In this document: positions 1 through 6,335 of the stretch, one piece after another
How positions within the stretch are numbered: position 1 is the stretch's first letter
How the letters are laid out: the number at the start of each line of letters is the position of its first letter
Translations under genes and position numbers: made by a program
Assembly (NCBI GenBank): GCA_964435455.1
Contig: CAYSYH010000037.1
Span: 1-6,860 of the forward strand
Direction of reading: 5' to 3'
Source of the DNA: CAYSYH01 sp964435455
GTDB lineage: Bacteria; Patescibacteriota; WWE3; 2-01-FULL-39-13; JAACPI01
DNA: 6,860 bases
The notes under the pieces: generated by a model
Databases searched by the model: none
Told to the model about the DNA's origin: nothing
What the model saw: only the letters and a program-made list of their open reading frames with translations

Positions 1-1
1 T

Positions 2-2095
2 TCGGGGACACTGCCTTATCTTATTATTTCTTTAAGACGTGTTTATAAATATCTATTATTTCTTGTATTATTATCTGTAATAACAATATATGCTTCTCCT
101 TTAATTACAGGTGCTGTTTTTACTAAGGGCATTAATAAAGAAGGAAATTTTTATGAAAATATTATAAACTTCCCTTCCGAATATATTTCATTAATTGATA
201 TATTGAATAGTTCTTATTCAGATGGTCGTATTTTTGAGTTACCCTCAAATTTTTATGGTTATTGGAGACTATATAATAACTTTGGTTATAAGGGTTTTGA
301 TGTATTACCTAAATTTGTCAAAAATCCATTTATATACACTGATACTAATAAGCTTTCCCGGTTATATTCACTTACTCTTTCTAAAGAGTTAGCTAGTCTA
401 TTGAATATTCGGTACGTATTATTAACAAAAAAAGCTTACTTGCCTGATAAGACTATTGATTTTTCTAAGATTGTTGAGAATTTAAAAAATACTCATACAC
501 AAATTCTGGATAATAATTTTTTTAGTTTATTTAAAGATAATGAAGAATATCCTTCTGTGGAATTGTATAAAAATGGTGTTTATTATTATGGAAATATAGA
601 TAAAAGTTTTGTTGAAGAGTATAAAAAAGTTATTTTAAATGACAAAGATACTGTTTTGATATACTCTCCCTCTAAAAATTTTGAATATTTTAATACTGAT
701 AATATAATTATATATCCAAAATTGTTATCAATTACTTATAAAAATTATCGCAAATGGGCTTGGCCTGTTGTCAAATATAATAATAATTCTTTGGGATACA
801 GATTAATGAGATTAAAAGAGAAGTTTTTGATGGTAACTGCCTTAAATAATGATAGAAAAGTAGAGTTATTATTTTGGCATACTTTAAAAAGATTTTCTGA
901 GTATAAAAAATTTGGAACAGACAATTCATATAGTTTGTATAAACAAAGTTTGAAAGAATTAATTAACACCATAAATAAAAACAGTTCCTTAAATGAGGGC
1001 ATTGCTAACCAAATATATTCCTTTATGCCTGATATAATTACAGAAGTAAACGAAAATACTTTGGAAACTAACTTATTAACTTCTGTTATGCGCAAAACAG
1101 GACTATGTTCTCCTAATACAATATGTTATAAGGTTTATGTTCCAAAGAAGTCTACTTATTTTTTTGAGAGTTCATCTAACTCAATAAAAGAACTAACTTT
1201 AGATGGTGTTGCTGTCAATATTACCCACAAAAATTCTATAAGTTTAACTTCGGGTACACATTTTTTTTCTGTACCATATAAAGAAGAGTTTGTGAAGTCT
1301 TGGACTAATTTTAACCTTTCTAAAGGAAGTATCATCACAAATAAATACCATAAAGTTAAACCCAATGAATTATATAAGGTTACTATTGAGTACCTATCAG
1401 ACACTCCGTTTGACTTAAGTATTGTAGGTATTAATTTGTCTGATAAAAGAAGCCGAAATAAAAATCTTAAATCTGAAAGACTTCCTTTAAGTACTTCCAG
1501 AAATTATAATAAGATAGACTTTTTTTTAAAAACCCCTGAAAATGTTAATTTTATATATCTATATTTTAAATGCCCTTTTAGGCATGGATTGTCAGGGGAT
1601 TGTGACGTTAATATAAAAAGACTTATTATTACTAGATCTATTGTACCTACTTTGCGTTTGTCTAATTTTAAATATCCCTTTAAGGATTCTCCAAGGTCAA
1701 CTAAAGTGGCAATATATTATGATAAGATAAATTCTACTTATTATTATATTAAAAATAAAAAGATACCAAAAGGTTCTTTTATTGTTCTTAACCAAAATTA
1801 TGACAAACGCTGGATACTTTTAAAAGAAATTGATAATGAAAATATCTTTTTAAAGAAAATAAAATTAATTATAAATCCTAGGAATATAAAAGCTCATCAT
1901 ATAATAGCTAATGTTTATGCTAATGGTTGGTACTTGGAAGAAGATGTTAATTTAAAAGAAGGTGAAAATCTTGCTCTTATTTATATTCCTCAGATTATTT
2001 TAGAAGTAGGAATTTTTATTTCTTTATTATCTTTTATGTCTGGATTAATTTTTGTAGCATGCTATTTGTGTATTATGAGAAAATTAAAATTGTAA
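2..2095 (+). CDS. 3' part of a large GT-C / YfhO-like membrane protein (5' end outside the window)
   Basis: The frame is open from the first complete codon with no stop, so the gene begins upstream; 697 residues are visible. A membrane segment lies at about residues 15-36 (core LLFLVLLSVITIYASPLI). A long extracytoplasmic region follows, containing SDGRIFELP and LNIRYVLLTKK, a pattern I know from the soluble part of YfhO and AftD/DUF3367-type proteins (the DGR..LP segment and the later N..YVL strand). The middle (about residues 430-540) looks like a beta-rich carbohydrate-binding-like domain. The end carries ANGWYLEEDV followed by a final membrane helix (about 664-690) and a basic tail. The missing N-terminal part would carry the GT-C catalytic core, which uses polyprenyl-phosphate sugars in this superfamily. 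It is probably the first visible gene of the glycan operon, six bases before the sulfotransferase. The TTG at 203 is internal, not the start. Family placement is fairly safe; sugar and acceptor are unknown. Confidence 0.75.
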   Translation, partial: SGTLPYLIISLRRVYKYLLFLVLLSVITIYASPLITGAVFTKGINKEGNFYENIINFPSEYISLIDILNSSYSDGRIFELPSNFYGYWRLYNNFGYKGFDVLPKFVKNPFIYTDTNKLSRLYSLTLSKELASLLNIRYVLLTKKAYLPDKTIDFSKIVENLKNTHTQILDNNFFSLFKDNEEYPSVELYKNGVYYYGNIDKSFVEEYKKVILNDKDTVLIYSPSKNFEYFNTDNIIIYPKLLSITYKNYRKWAWPVVKYNNNSLGYRLMRLKEKFLMVTALNNDRKVELLFWHTLKRFSEYKKFGTDNSYSLYKQSLKELINTINKNSSLNEGIANQIYSFMPDIITEVNENTLETNLLTSVMRKTGLCSPNTICYKVYVPKKSTYFFESSSNSIKELTLDGVAVNITHKNSISLTSGTHFFSVPYKEEFVKSWTNFNLSKGSIITNKYHKVKPNELYKVTIEYLSDTPFDLSIVGINLSDKRSRNKNLKSERLPLSTSRNYNKIDFFLKTPENVNFIYLYFKCPFRHGLSGDCDVNIKRLIITRSIVPTLRLSNFKYPFKDSPRSTKVAIYYDKINSTYYYIKNKKIPKGSFIVLNQNYDKRWILLKEIDNENIFLKKIKLIINPRNIKAHHIIANVYANGWYLEEDVNLKEGENLALIYIPQIILEVGIFISLLSFMSGLIFVACYLCIMRKLKL

Positions 2096-2101
2096 TTTCT
2101 T

Positions 2102-2994
2102 ATGTATAATAATACATTACTTAAGTTAAAAAGAGTTGGTTTTGTGGGGGTAGGATATCCTAAATCAGGTACTACATGGTTATATGAAATACTTAATCAA
2201 CATCCTGAAATTTGCATGTGCTCTTCTAAGGAAACTAATTTTTTCTTAAGCAAAGAGTTTTTAGTTGATCTTCGGAATATAAGAAACAATTCCGTTTATC
2301 TGAAAATACAAAAATTCTGGGAGAATTTAGTGTTCGTTTTATCTTAGATTTGAATAGTGCTTTTCGTATTAAAAGATATAATCCTGATATGAAGATTATA
2401 ATTTCTCTTAGAAATCCTATTGATTATGCTTACTCATCCTATAGATTTGATAAAAATTCAAATATTGGTAGATTGGTCCCAAACGATTTTTTAACAGCTT
2501 TAAAATCAAGTCCAAAATACGTTTTTTATAACCCTATATATCTAAGATATTACAAATATGTTAAAAGGTATTTTGATAATTTTAACGAAATATTTGTGGT
2601 TTTGTATGATGATATTGTTTCTAACCCCGAGGATTTAGCTAGACGTATTTACACTTTTTTAGGTGTTAATGATTCATTTATTCCTACAAAAATTCTTCAC
2701 AAAAAGGTAAATCCTACTACTAGATATAAGAACCGGTACTTTTCTGATTTTGTTTATTTTTTTATACAAATGATTAATTTTTTTAGGTTACATTTCATTA
2801 TATCTTTTATATTTAGGTTAAACCCTTTACTTTTCTACAAAATTTTTAATAGTATATTTAAAGAGAATGATAGGTATAAAGAACTAACTATAAAAGAAAG
2901 GAAATTTGTATATAATTATTTTAAAGACGATATAAATAAATTAGAAAAACTTATAAATAGAAACTTAAAATTGTGGAAATTATATATAAAATAA
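2102..2994 (+). pseudogene. PAPS-dependent sulfotransferase, broken by a -1 frameshift
   Basis: The 5' frame (81 codons, ATG at 2102, stop TAG at 2345-2347) carries the 5'-phosphosulfate-binding loop YPKSGTTWLYEIL near residues 19-31 and KETNFF. The other half lies in the -1 frame and ends at 2994. It reads KILGEFSVRFILD, then the 3'-phosphate-binding motif SLRNPIDYAYSSYRF with the expected Arg and Ser. Joining the frames near 2266-2280 (one missing base) gives a continuous protein of about 297 residues, normal for the Sulfotransfer_1/heparan-type family: ...SKEFLVDL then EYKKQFRLSENTKILGEF. The downstream frame has a TGA at 2266 and no ATG near its start; the TTG at 2350 would give a fragment lacking the PAPS P-loop. 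Intact members transfer sulfate from PAPS to a glycan or other surface acceptor. The position between two glycosyltransferase-like genes supports a glycan substrate. A real lesion and a sequencing error cannot be told apart here. Confidence 0.85.
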
Positions 2995-3020
2995 GTTAGT
3001 TATTTTAATTTTTTTAGTTA

Positions 3021-4808
3021 ATGGGTGAAATGAAAAGAATTAAATTCAAATTGTTTTTCAAGATTCCTTTAATGTTTTTATATTTTACTATTATTTTATA
3101 TTGCTTGTGGACGTATCCTCTATTCTTAAACTATTCTAACTATATTTATTCAAATTATTTTGGAGACAATGTAGGGTGGTTAACGTACTCTTGGCAAGGT
3201 TTTAATGGAGGTATATTAGAAGTTATATCATTAATATTTAATTATTTATTTAATTCTTCTATAGTTGCTTATAATTTATTAGTTTTTATTTCATTTATTC
3301 TAACTTTTTTATCATTTTCTTGGTTTTCTAAAAAATTTAAGGTTCCTTTATTTGTGTCTCTTTTAGGATCATTTTTGCTAAGCGTTGCGCCTTTGCGTAT
3401 TTGGCAGTCTTTTGAATGGCCCGGCTTATCTAATTGGGGATTTTTAGTATTGTATTTATACTTTTTAAGTATTTTTGTAAAAAAACCTAATTTAAAAATA
3501 TCTCTATTGTCTGGGCTTGCTTTTGGTTTTTCCTTTAATATGCACCCTTACTATGGGGTTATATTATTTTTTGTTACATTATTCCTATTTATTTACTTTT
3601 ATATTGAATATACTTTAGCTAATAACTTAAACTTTTTTGTATTTATTAAAAATTGGTTTTTTTTAGGATTATTTTGTGTTTTGTTTTCTTTGCCAACCTT
3701 TTATTACTTATTTATACCACAAAATTTAAATGGTAATTCTATAGTTTTAATTGCAGCTAATCGTAGTCCTCATGATAGATGGGCTTATAGTGCTCGCCCC
3801 TGGCATTATCTTATCCCTGATATTAATCACCCTGTTTTTGGAGATTTAGCTGTTAAAATTCATTACAAAATTTGGAGTAGTACACCTTATTATTTAACCG
3901 AACCTTTCTTTCCTAAAGAGCATACTTTGTACTTAGGATATACCCTTATGTTTTTATCCTTTATTGCTGTTTTTGCTTATTTGCTTAAACCCCTTATTCA
4001 CAAAAATTACTCCTATTTAAAAACTAGAGAGTCCTTTTATGTTAGATTTTTTTTAATAGTAGGTATTACCGCTTTTATATTTAGTATGCCTCCCTTTATA
4101 ACGTTTAATGGTTTAAAATTTTACTTTCCTTCTTATTTTGTATATAGTTTTCTTCCTCAATTTAGGGCTTATGCCCGTTTTGGTGCTTTAGTAATAATAA
4201 GTAATATTACATTGGCTATGCTAGGTTTTGGTTATTTGTTATCAAAAATAAAGGACAGTAAAAAAATCATTTTTTCTGTTTTAGTTTTTGCTCTTACTAT
4301 TTTTGAGTTTATAAACTTTCCTCCTTTTCATAACTTAGATTTATCTTTGCCTCCTGCCTATAAATTTTTATCTAAGCAAAAGGGAGATTTTAGCTATTTA
4401 GAAATACCTGTTCAAAAAGATTATAGTGATATCTTTTATGCAACTAAGCATAAAAAAACGCCTCTTAACCCTTATTACAGAACTCCAAAAGATGTACCAA
4501 ATGCTAACGATTTAAAGGGTGAAAACATACTTTATTCCGATATTAAAATTTGCTACTTAAATAAAAAATATAATTTACAGTATTTATTTTATCACCGCCC
4601 AATTGAAAAACCTTTAAAGCTTAGAATAGCTGAAAGTTGGGGGTTTCCTGCTTGGGGTACACATGCAGATATACAAAAAGATGTTGATGCTGCAAAAAGA
4701 GATTTTGTTCTTTTGGAACAAAAATTAAAAAATTTAAGAAGTTTGCAATTTGTGGGAGCTTTTGAAAGAATATTAGTATTTAAGGTTGTAAATTGTAACG
4801 GTATATAA
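3021..4808 (+). CDS. Polytopic GT-C-type membrane glycosyltransferase
   Basis: The protein has 595 residues and about 11-12 predicted membrane helices (for example about 13-33, 82-101, 108-124, 178-195, 210-232, 305-322, 341-358, 387-406, 415-432) and a C-terminal soluble tail of about 160 residues. After the first helix comes YFGDNVGWLTYSWQ, with Asp49 where GT-C enzymes place a catalytic or metal-binding acid. HPYYG (175-179), ARPWHYLIPDINHPVFG (258-274), KEHTLYLG (299-306) and FRAYARFG (381-388) match a family of YfhO/RgtA-like proteins common in CPR bacteria and archaea. Such enzymes act at the membrane and take sugars from polyprenyl-phosphate donors. The exact donor and product are unknown. 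ATG at 3021 is used; an ATG at 3030 is equally possible and neither has a convincing Shine-Dalgarno. It follows the sulfotransferase by 26 bases and is likely co-transcribed. The segment after Asp49 seems shorter than usual (see findings). Confidence 0.75.
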   Translation: MGEMKRIKFKLFFKIPLMFLYFTIILYCLWTYPLFLNYSNYIYSNYFGDNVGWLTYSWQGFNGGILEVISLIFNYLFNSSIVAYNLLVFISFILTFLSFSWFSKKFKVPLFVSLLGSFLLSVAPLRIWQSFEWPGLSNWGFLVLYLYFLSIFVKKPNLKISLLSGLAFGFSFNMHPYYGVILFFVTLFLFIYFYIEYTLANNLNFFVFIKNWFFLGLFCVLFSLPTFYYLFIPQNLNGNSIVLIAANRSPHDRWAYSARPWHYLIPDINHPVFGDLAVKIHYKIWSSTPYYLTEPFFPKEHTLYLGYTLMFLSFIAVFAYLLKPLIHKNYSYLKTRESFYVRFFLIVGITAFIFSMPPFITFNGLKFYFPSYFVYSFLPQFRAYARFGALVIISNITLAMLGFGYLLSKIKDSKKIIFSVLVFALTIFEFINFPPFHNLDLSLPPAYKFLSKQKGDFSYLEIPVQKDYSDIFYATKHKKTPLNPYYRTPKDVPNANDLKGENILYSDIKICYLNKKYNLQYLFYHRPIEKPLKLRIAESWGFPAWGTHADIQKDVDAAKRDFVLLEQKLKNLRSLQFVGAFERILVFKVVNCNGI

Positions 4809-4865
4809 AATATATTGTGCTAAACCTTTATTTTATTGTTTTTAGTTTTAAAAATAGCATTTGGG

Positions 4866-4894
4866 TAAACAATAAAAATTAAATGTGTTATCAT
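4866..4894 (+). promoter_or_regulatory. Putative sigma-70-like promoter of the tRNA-binding protein gene
   Basis: TAAACA (4866-4871, 4 of 6 to the -35 consensus), a 17-base spacer, then TATCAT (4889-4894, 5 of 6 to -10). Only seven bases separate the -10 box from the ATG at 4902, so transcription would begin at or next to the start codon and the mRNA would be leaderless. AT-rich background makes chance matches likely, but spacing and position are good. Confidence 0.4.
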
Positions 4895-4901
4895 TGCTTT
4901 T

Positions 4902-5231
4902 ATGAATATATCTTTTGAAGATTTTGCAAAAGTCGAAATTAAAATTGGTACTGTTTTAAATGCTAAAAGGGTAGAGGAATCTAATAAACTTTTAAAATTA
5001 AAAGTAGATTTTAACGAAGATACTCCCAGAACTATTTTTAGTGGCATCGCAAAGTTTTTTAATCCCGAAGATTTAATTGGCAAGCAGTTACCTTTTATTA
5101 TTAATTTAGAGCCTAAAAAAATTATGGGTGAGTTAAGTGAGGGTATGTTATTGGCTTGTGAATTACCAAATGGGTCGGCTGTTTTACTTTTGCCTCAAAA
5201 AGAAGTTCCAAAAGGCACGCCTGTTATTTAA
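4902..5231 (+). CDS. Stand-alone tRNA-binding domain protein (MetRS beta-subunit-like)
   Basis: The protein has 109 residues and is a complete OB-fold tRNA-binding domain of the MetRS C-terminal/Arc1p/CsaA superfamily. ISFEDFAKVEIKIGTV at the start, ESNKLLKLKVDF, then SGIAKFFNPEDLIGKQ, KKIMGELSEGMLLA and a final P-K-G-T-P strand are the expected signatures in order. They match the MetRS-beta type better than true CsaA. In related proteins this domain binds the elbow or outside of tRNA and improves tRNA capture by a synthetase in trans, or acts as a general RNA chaperone. The length is normal, so this is a full single-domain protein and not a fragment of metG. No Shine-Dalgarno is present; a likely promoter directly abuts the ATG. 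It converges with the SemiSWEET gene, with stop codons nine bases apart. The partner is unknown. Confidence 0.88.
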   Translation: MNISFEDFAKVEIKIGTVLNAKRVEESNKLLKLKVDFNEDTPRTIFSGIAKFFNPEDLIGKQLPFIINLEPKKIMGELSEGMLLACELPNGSAVLLLPQKEVPKGTPVI

Positions 5232-5240
5232 TTGTAGTTC

Positions 5241-5495
5241 TTATACCCTAAAAAGTCCTACTAATATTGTTATATCTATTAAAATCCAGGTTATATAAAT
5301 AAGTATTAAAGGTTTTTGTTTGTTTACAAATCCATACAAAAACCAAGTTGTAGCTACAATTAAGTAACCAAACCACATTATTGTTGAAACCCCTTGGGTG
5401 TTTTTATGTACCCATATTTGGATTACCTGAGGTATAGTTATTATAGGTCCCAAAAAACCTGTAAAGTATACTAATTTATTAATAAATTGGGTCAT
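5241..5495 (-). CDS. SemiSWEET / PQ-loop small membrane transporter
   Basis: The protein has 84 residues and three predicted helices (about 7-25, 37-57, 63-82), the size of bacterial SemiSWEETs. The first helix carries the hallmark Pro-Gln in GPIITIPQVIQIW. It is followed by the short loop HKNTQGVSTIMW, typical of the PQ-loop repeat, where a T-x-G/S-V/I-S motif precedes helix 2. SemiSWEETs form homodimers in the membrane and move mono- or disaccharides down a gradient; the substrate cannot be read from sequence. The start is the ATG at 5493-5495, preceded on the minus strand by a possible TACAAT -10 box about 20 bases away. The gene runs convergently into the tRNA-binding gene without a visible terminator between them. 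It lies downstream of the lipoprotein-like gene on the same strand with a 70-base gap, so read-through from that gene is possible. Confidence 0.85.
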   Translation of the reverse strand: MTQFINKLVYFTGFLGPIITIPQVIQIWVHKNTQGVSTIMWFGYLIVATTWFLYGFVNKQKPLILIYITWILIDITILVGLFRV

Positions 5496-5515
5496 TTTGT
5501 TTTTAAGCTTTACCT

Positions 5516-5521
5516 ATTGTA
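5516..5521 (-). promoter_or_regulatory. Possible -10 box (TACAAT) for the SemiSWEET gene
   Basis: TACAAT on the minus strand matches the -10 consensus at 5 of 6 positions and sits 20 bases before the ATG at 5495. The best -35 candidate, AAAACA 18 bases upstream, is weak. The gene could also be transcribed by read-through from the upstream minus-strand gene. Confidence 0.25.
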
Positions 5522-5565
5522 ATAAAAGTCTATTTTATATGTTTTTTGGGGTAGTTCAACACTTT

Positions 5566-5937
5566 TTATTCTTTACATTTAATTTTAAGGTTTGGCCCTT
5601 TTCCTAAAAGTTGTCTAGTTCCCTCATCCCATGCCCTTTGTAAGGGATTCATTTCTTCTACTTCTGTAATTGGTGTGCAGCTTGGAGGTATTATTACGGG
5701 TACTATAGGAGCATATGGGTTAGGCATTGGGGTGGGGGTAGCTGTTTTATTGTTGTTACCCCCATTGCAGGCTAAACTTGCTAATAAAAAAATACTTAAA
5801 GCAAAAATAGGTATCCTTCCATTTCTTTCTTGTAACCAACGCTCAAATTTATCAAGAAAATCAGGAAAAATATGTTGAGGCAGCGTATCTATAGTAAAAT
5901 CTAAATCTTTTCCTAGTCCAATATACCCGTAGCTCAT
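5566..5937 (-). CDS. Small predicted lipoprotein-like or single-pass membrane protein, function unknown
   Basis: The protein has 123 residues. The layout is a polar N-terminal part (1-41, with FLDKFERWLQERNGR), a hydrophobic segment (42-57, IPIFALSIFLLASLAC), a low-complexity linker NGGNNNKTATPTPMPNP, a Pro-rich stretch with Cys87, and a charged C-terminus ending KIKCKE. The Ser-Leu-Ala-Cys end of the hydrophobic segment resembles a lipobox but has Ser at -3 and Leu at -2, off consensus. The 41-residue n-region is also long for a signal peptide, and no internal ATG offers a shorter form. It may therefore be a single-pass anchor with the C-terminal Pro/Thr part outside. Two outer cysteines (87 and 121) could form a disulfide. 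No family is recognised. The Asn/Thr/Pro linker and a good upstream promoter favour this strand over the opposite-strand frame at 5675-5878. Confidence 0.6.
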   Translation of the reverse strand: MSYGYIGLGKDLDFTIDTLPQHIFPDFLDKFERWLQERNGRIPIFALSIFLLASLACNGGNNNKTATPTPMPNPYAPIVPVIIPPSCTPITEVEEMNPLQRAWDEGTRQLLGKGPNLKIKCKE

Positions 5938-5943
5938 GGTTAT

Positions 5944-5972
5944 ATGATATATATATAGTTATTTAGAGTAAA
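5944..5972 (-). promoter_or_regulatory. Putative promoter of the lipoprotein-like gene, suggesting a leaderless mRNA
   Basis: On the minus strand, TTTACT (-35, 4 of 6) is followed after 17 bases by TATCAT (-10, 5 of 6). Six bases then separate it from the ATG at 5937. The architecture repeats that of the tRNA-binding gene, including the identical TATCAT hexamer. No Shine-Dalgarno is present. Confidence 0.4.
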
Positions 5973-5998
5973 GATTTATTTTTGTACCTAAAAAAGGT

Positions 5999-6004
5999 TA
6001 TAAT
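5999..6004 (+). promoter_or_regulatory. -10 box (TATAAT) of the tRNA-Ser gene
   Basis: This is a perfect TATAAT hexamer, 20 bases before the mature tRNA 5' end. The -35 region is poor (TTTATT at 5975-5980 with 18-base spacing). It is divergent from the promoter of the lipoprotein-like gene, so both share the 87-base gap. Confidence 0.5.
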
Positions 6005-6024
6005 ATGTAAGTTATTTAAAAAAA

Positions 6025-6113
6025 GGAGGGGTGTCCGAGTGGTTTAAGGAGCCGGTCTTGAAAACCGGTATGCCCGTTTGGGTGCGCAGGTTCGAATCCT
6101 GTCCCCTCCGCCA
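6025..6113 (+). tRNA. tRNA-Ser (anticodon TGA), CCA encoded
   Basis: The 89 bases fold as a class II tRNA. The acceptor stem GGAGGGG (6025-6031) pairs perfectly with CCCCTCC (6103-6109), followed by discriminator G and encoded CCA. The anticodon stem CCGGT/ACCGG encloses loop CTTGAAA with anticodon TGA at 6059-6061, which reads UCA and, with wobble, other UCN codons. The long variable arm with a CCC/GGG stem (6073-6075, 6080-6082) and the G discriminator are serine identity features. The T arm is GCAGG-TTCGAAT-CCTGT. No defect is visible. The 3' end borders a change in base composition, which is relevant because tRNA-Ser genes are common integration sites. Confidence 0.98.
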
Positions 6114-6280
6114 ATTGTATTATGTAGGTAATTTAAAAGTTTACACAAGATAGTTTTTCTTCCTAATATTTTTTGCCTTTACGTGTGAACCACGCAGACC
6201 AAAAGCGGGTCTTTTCTCATCTTTTACTTGTAAAAAATTTGCTTGCTTTCATTATATTTGTTAATATCTTACATGAAGAG

Positions 6281-6299
6281 CAAAATTTCAACAATTTTG
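6281..6299. repeat. 7-bp perfect inverted repeat, possible operator
   Basis: CAAAATT, a 5-base spacer TCAAC, then AATTTTG. The arms are perfect complements. It overlaps the adjoining 12-bp palindrome by two bases and sits just upstream of the broken XRE gene, where dimeric HTH regulators usually bind. A chance origin in AT-rich DNA is possible. Confidence 0.4.
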
Positions 6300-6309
6300 T
6301 GATATCACA
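6298..6309. promoter_or_regulatory. 12-bp perfect palindrome TGTGATATCACA, putative operator
   Basis: The sequence is identical to its reverse complement. It ends about 25 bases before the conserved start of the XRE coding similarity. That is the usual place for an autoregulatory site in front of a regulator-methyltransferase pair. It also resembles the half-site logic of CRP-type sites (TGTGA/TCACA), but with no spacer. The binding protein is unproven. Confidence 0.45.
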
Positions 6310-6324
6310 GTATAGAAGACAATC

Positions 6325-6329
6325 AAGGA
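6325..6329 (+). promoter_or_regulatory. AAGGA Shine-Dalgarno-like site in front of the XRE coding similarity
   Basis: AAGGA lies six bases before TTA at 6336, exactly where a start codon would be expected given the conserved beginning GKKIKKLR. The codon is TTA and not TTG or ATG, so the ancestral start may have been lost by one G-to-A change. This is the best ribosome-binding-like sequence I saw in the window. Confidence 0.35.
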
Positions 6330-6335
6330 AATAAA

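Larger units (their letters stand above)
6114..6311. other. Intergenic stretch after the tRNA, no recognisable gene
   Basis: About 200 bases separate the tRNA from the regulator. It has no convincing gene. A minus-strand frame of 35 codons (about 6141-6248) reads ...KRPAFGLRGSHVKAKN... with plausible codon use but no start codon. A plus-strand frame from about 6173 to 6334 (53 codons, only TTG or GTG starts) overlaps it. AGACC (6196-6200) and GGTCT (6208-6212) can form a five-pair hairpin followed by T-rich sequence; this is too weak to call a terminator. The 3' end holds the inverted repeats listed separately. Confidence 0.5.

Noticed and set aside
203..205. TTG as the start of the first gene
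   Set aside because: The same frame is open to the window edge and includes a membrane helix upstream; the gene begins outside the window.
745..1404. Minus-strand frames at 745-1095 and 1156-1404
   Set aside because: They lie wholly inside the first gene on the opposite strand, with no recognisable domain.
2239..2245. T TTT TTC, a canonical -1 slippery heptamer in the correct frame within the sulfotransferase
   Set aside because: A -1 slip here meets TGA at 2266 after seven codons, so it cannot fuse the two halves. No clear downstream stimulatory structure was seen.
2266..2268. TGA read as glycine (code 25) to rescue the sulfotransferase
   Set aside because: The long frames in the window contain no in-frame TGA, which would be frequent in a code-25 genome. 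The frame switch would still be needed.
4809..4901. Terminator after the GT-C gene
   Set aside because: The gap is T-rich but has no GC-containing stem; no terminator can be supported.
4820..5083. Minus-strand 87-codon frame
   Set aside because: It is antisense to the clearly recognisable tRNA-binding gene and has no family features.
5675..5878. Plus-strand 67-codon Gly/Leu-rich hydrophobic frame
   Set aside because: It is antisense to the lipoprotein-like gene. Its hydrophobicity comes from reading the Pro/Asn linker backwards. It has no start signal and the minus-strand gene has a better promoter.
6196..6217. Hairpin AGACC/GGTCT followed by TTTTCT as a rho-independent terminator
   Set aside because: Only five base pairs with a seven-base loop and an interrupted T-run, 80 bases past the tRNA; too weak to call.
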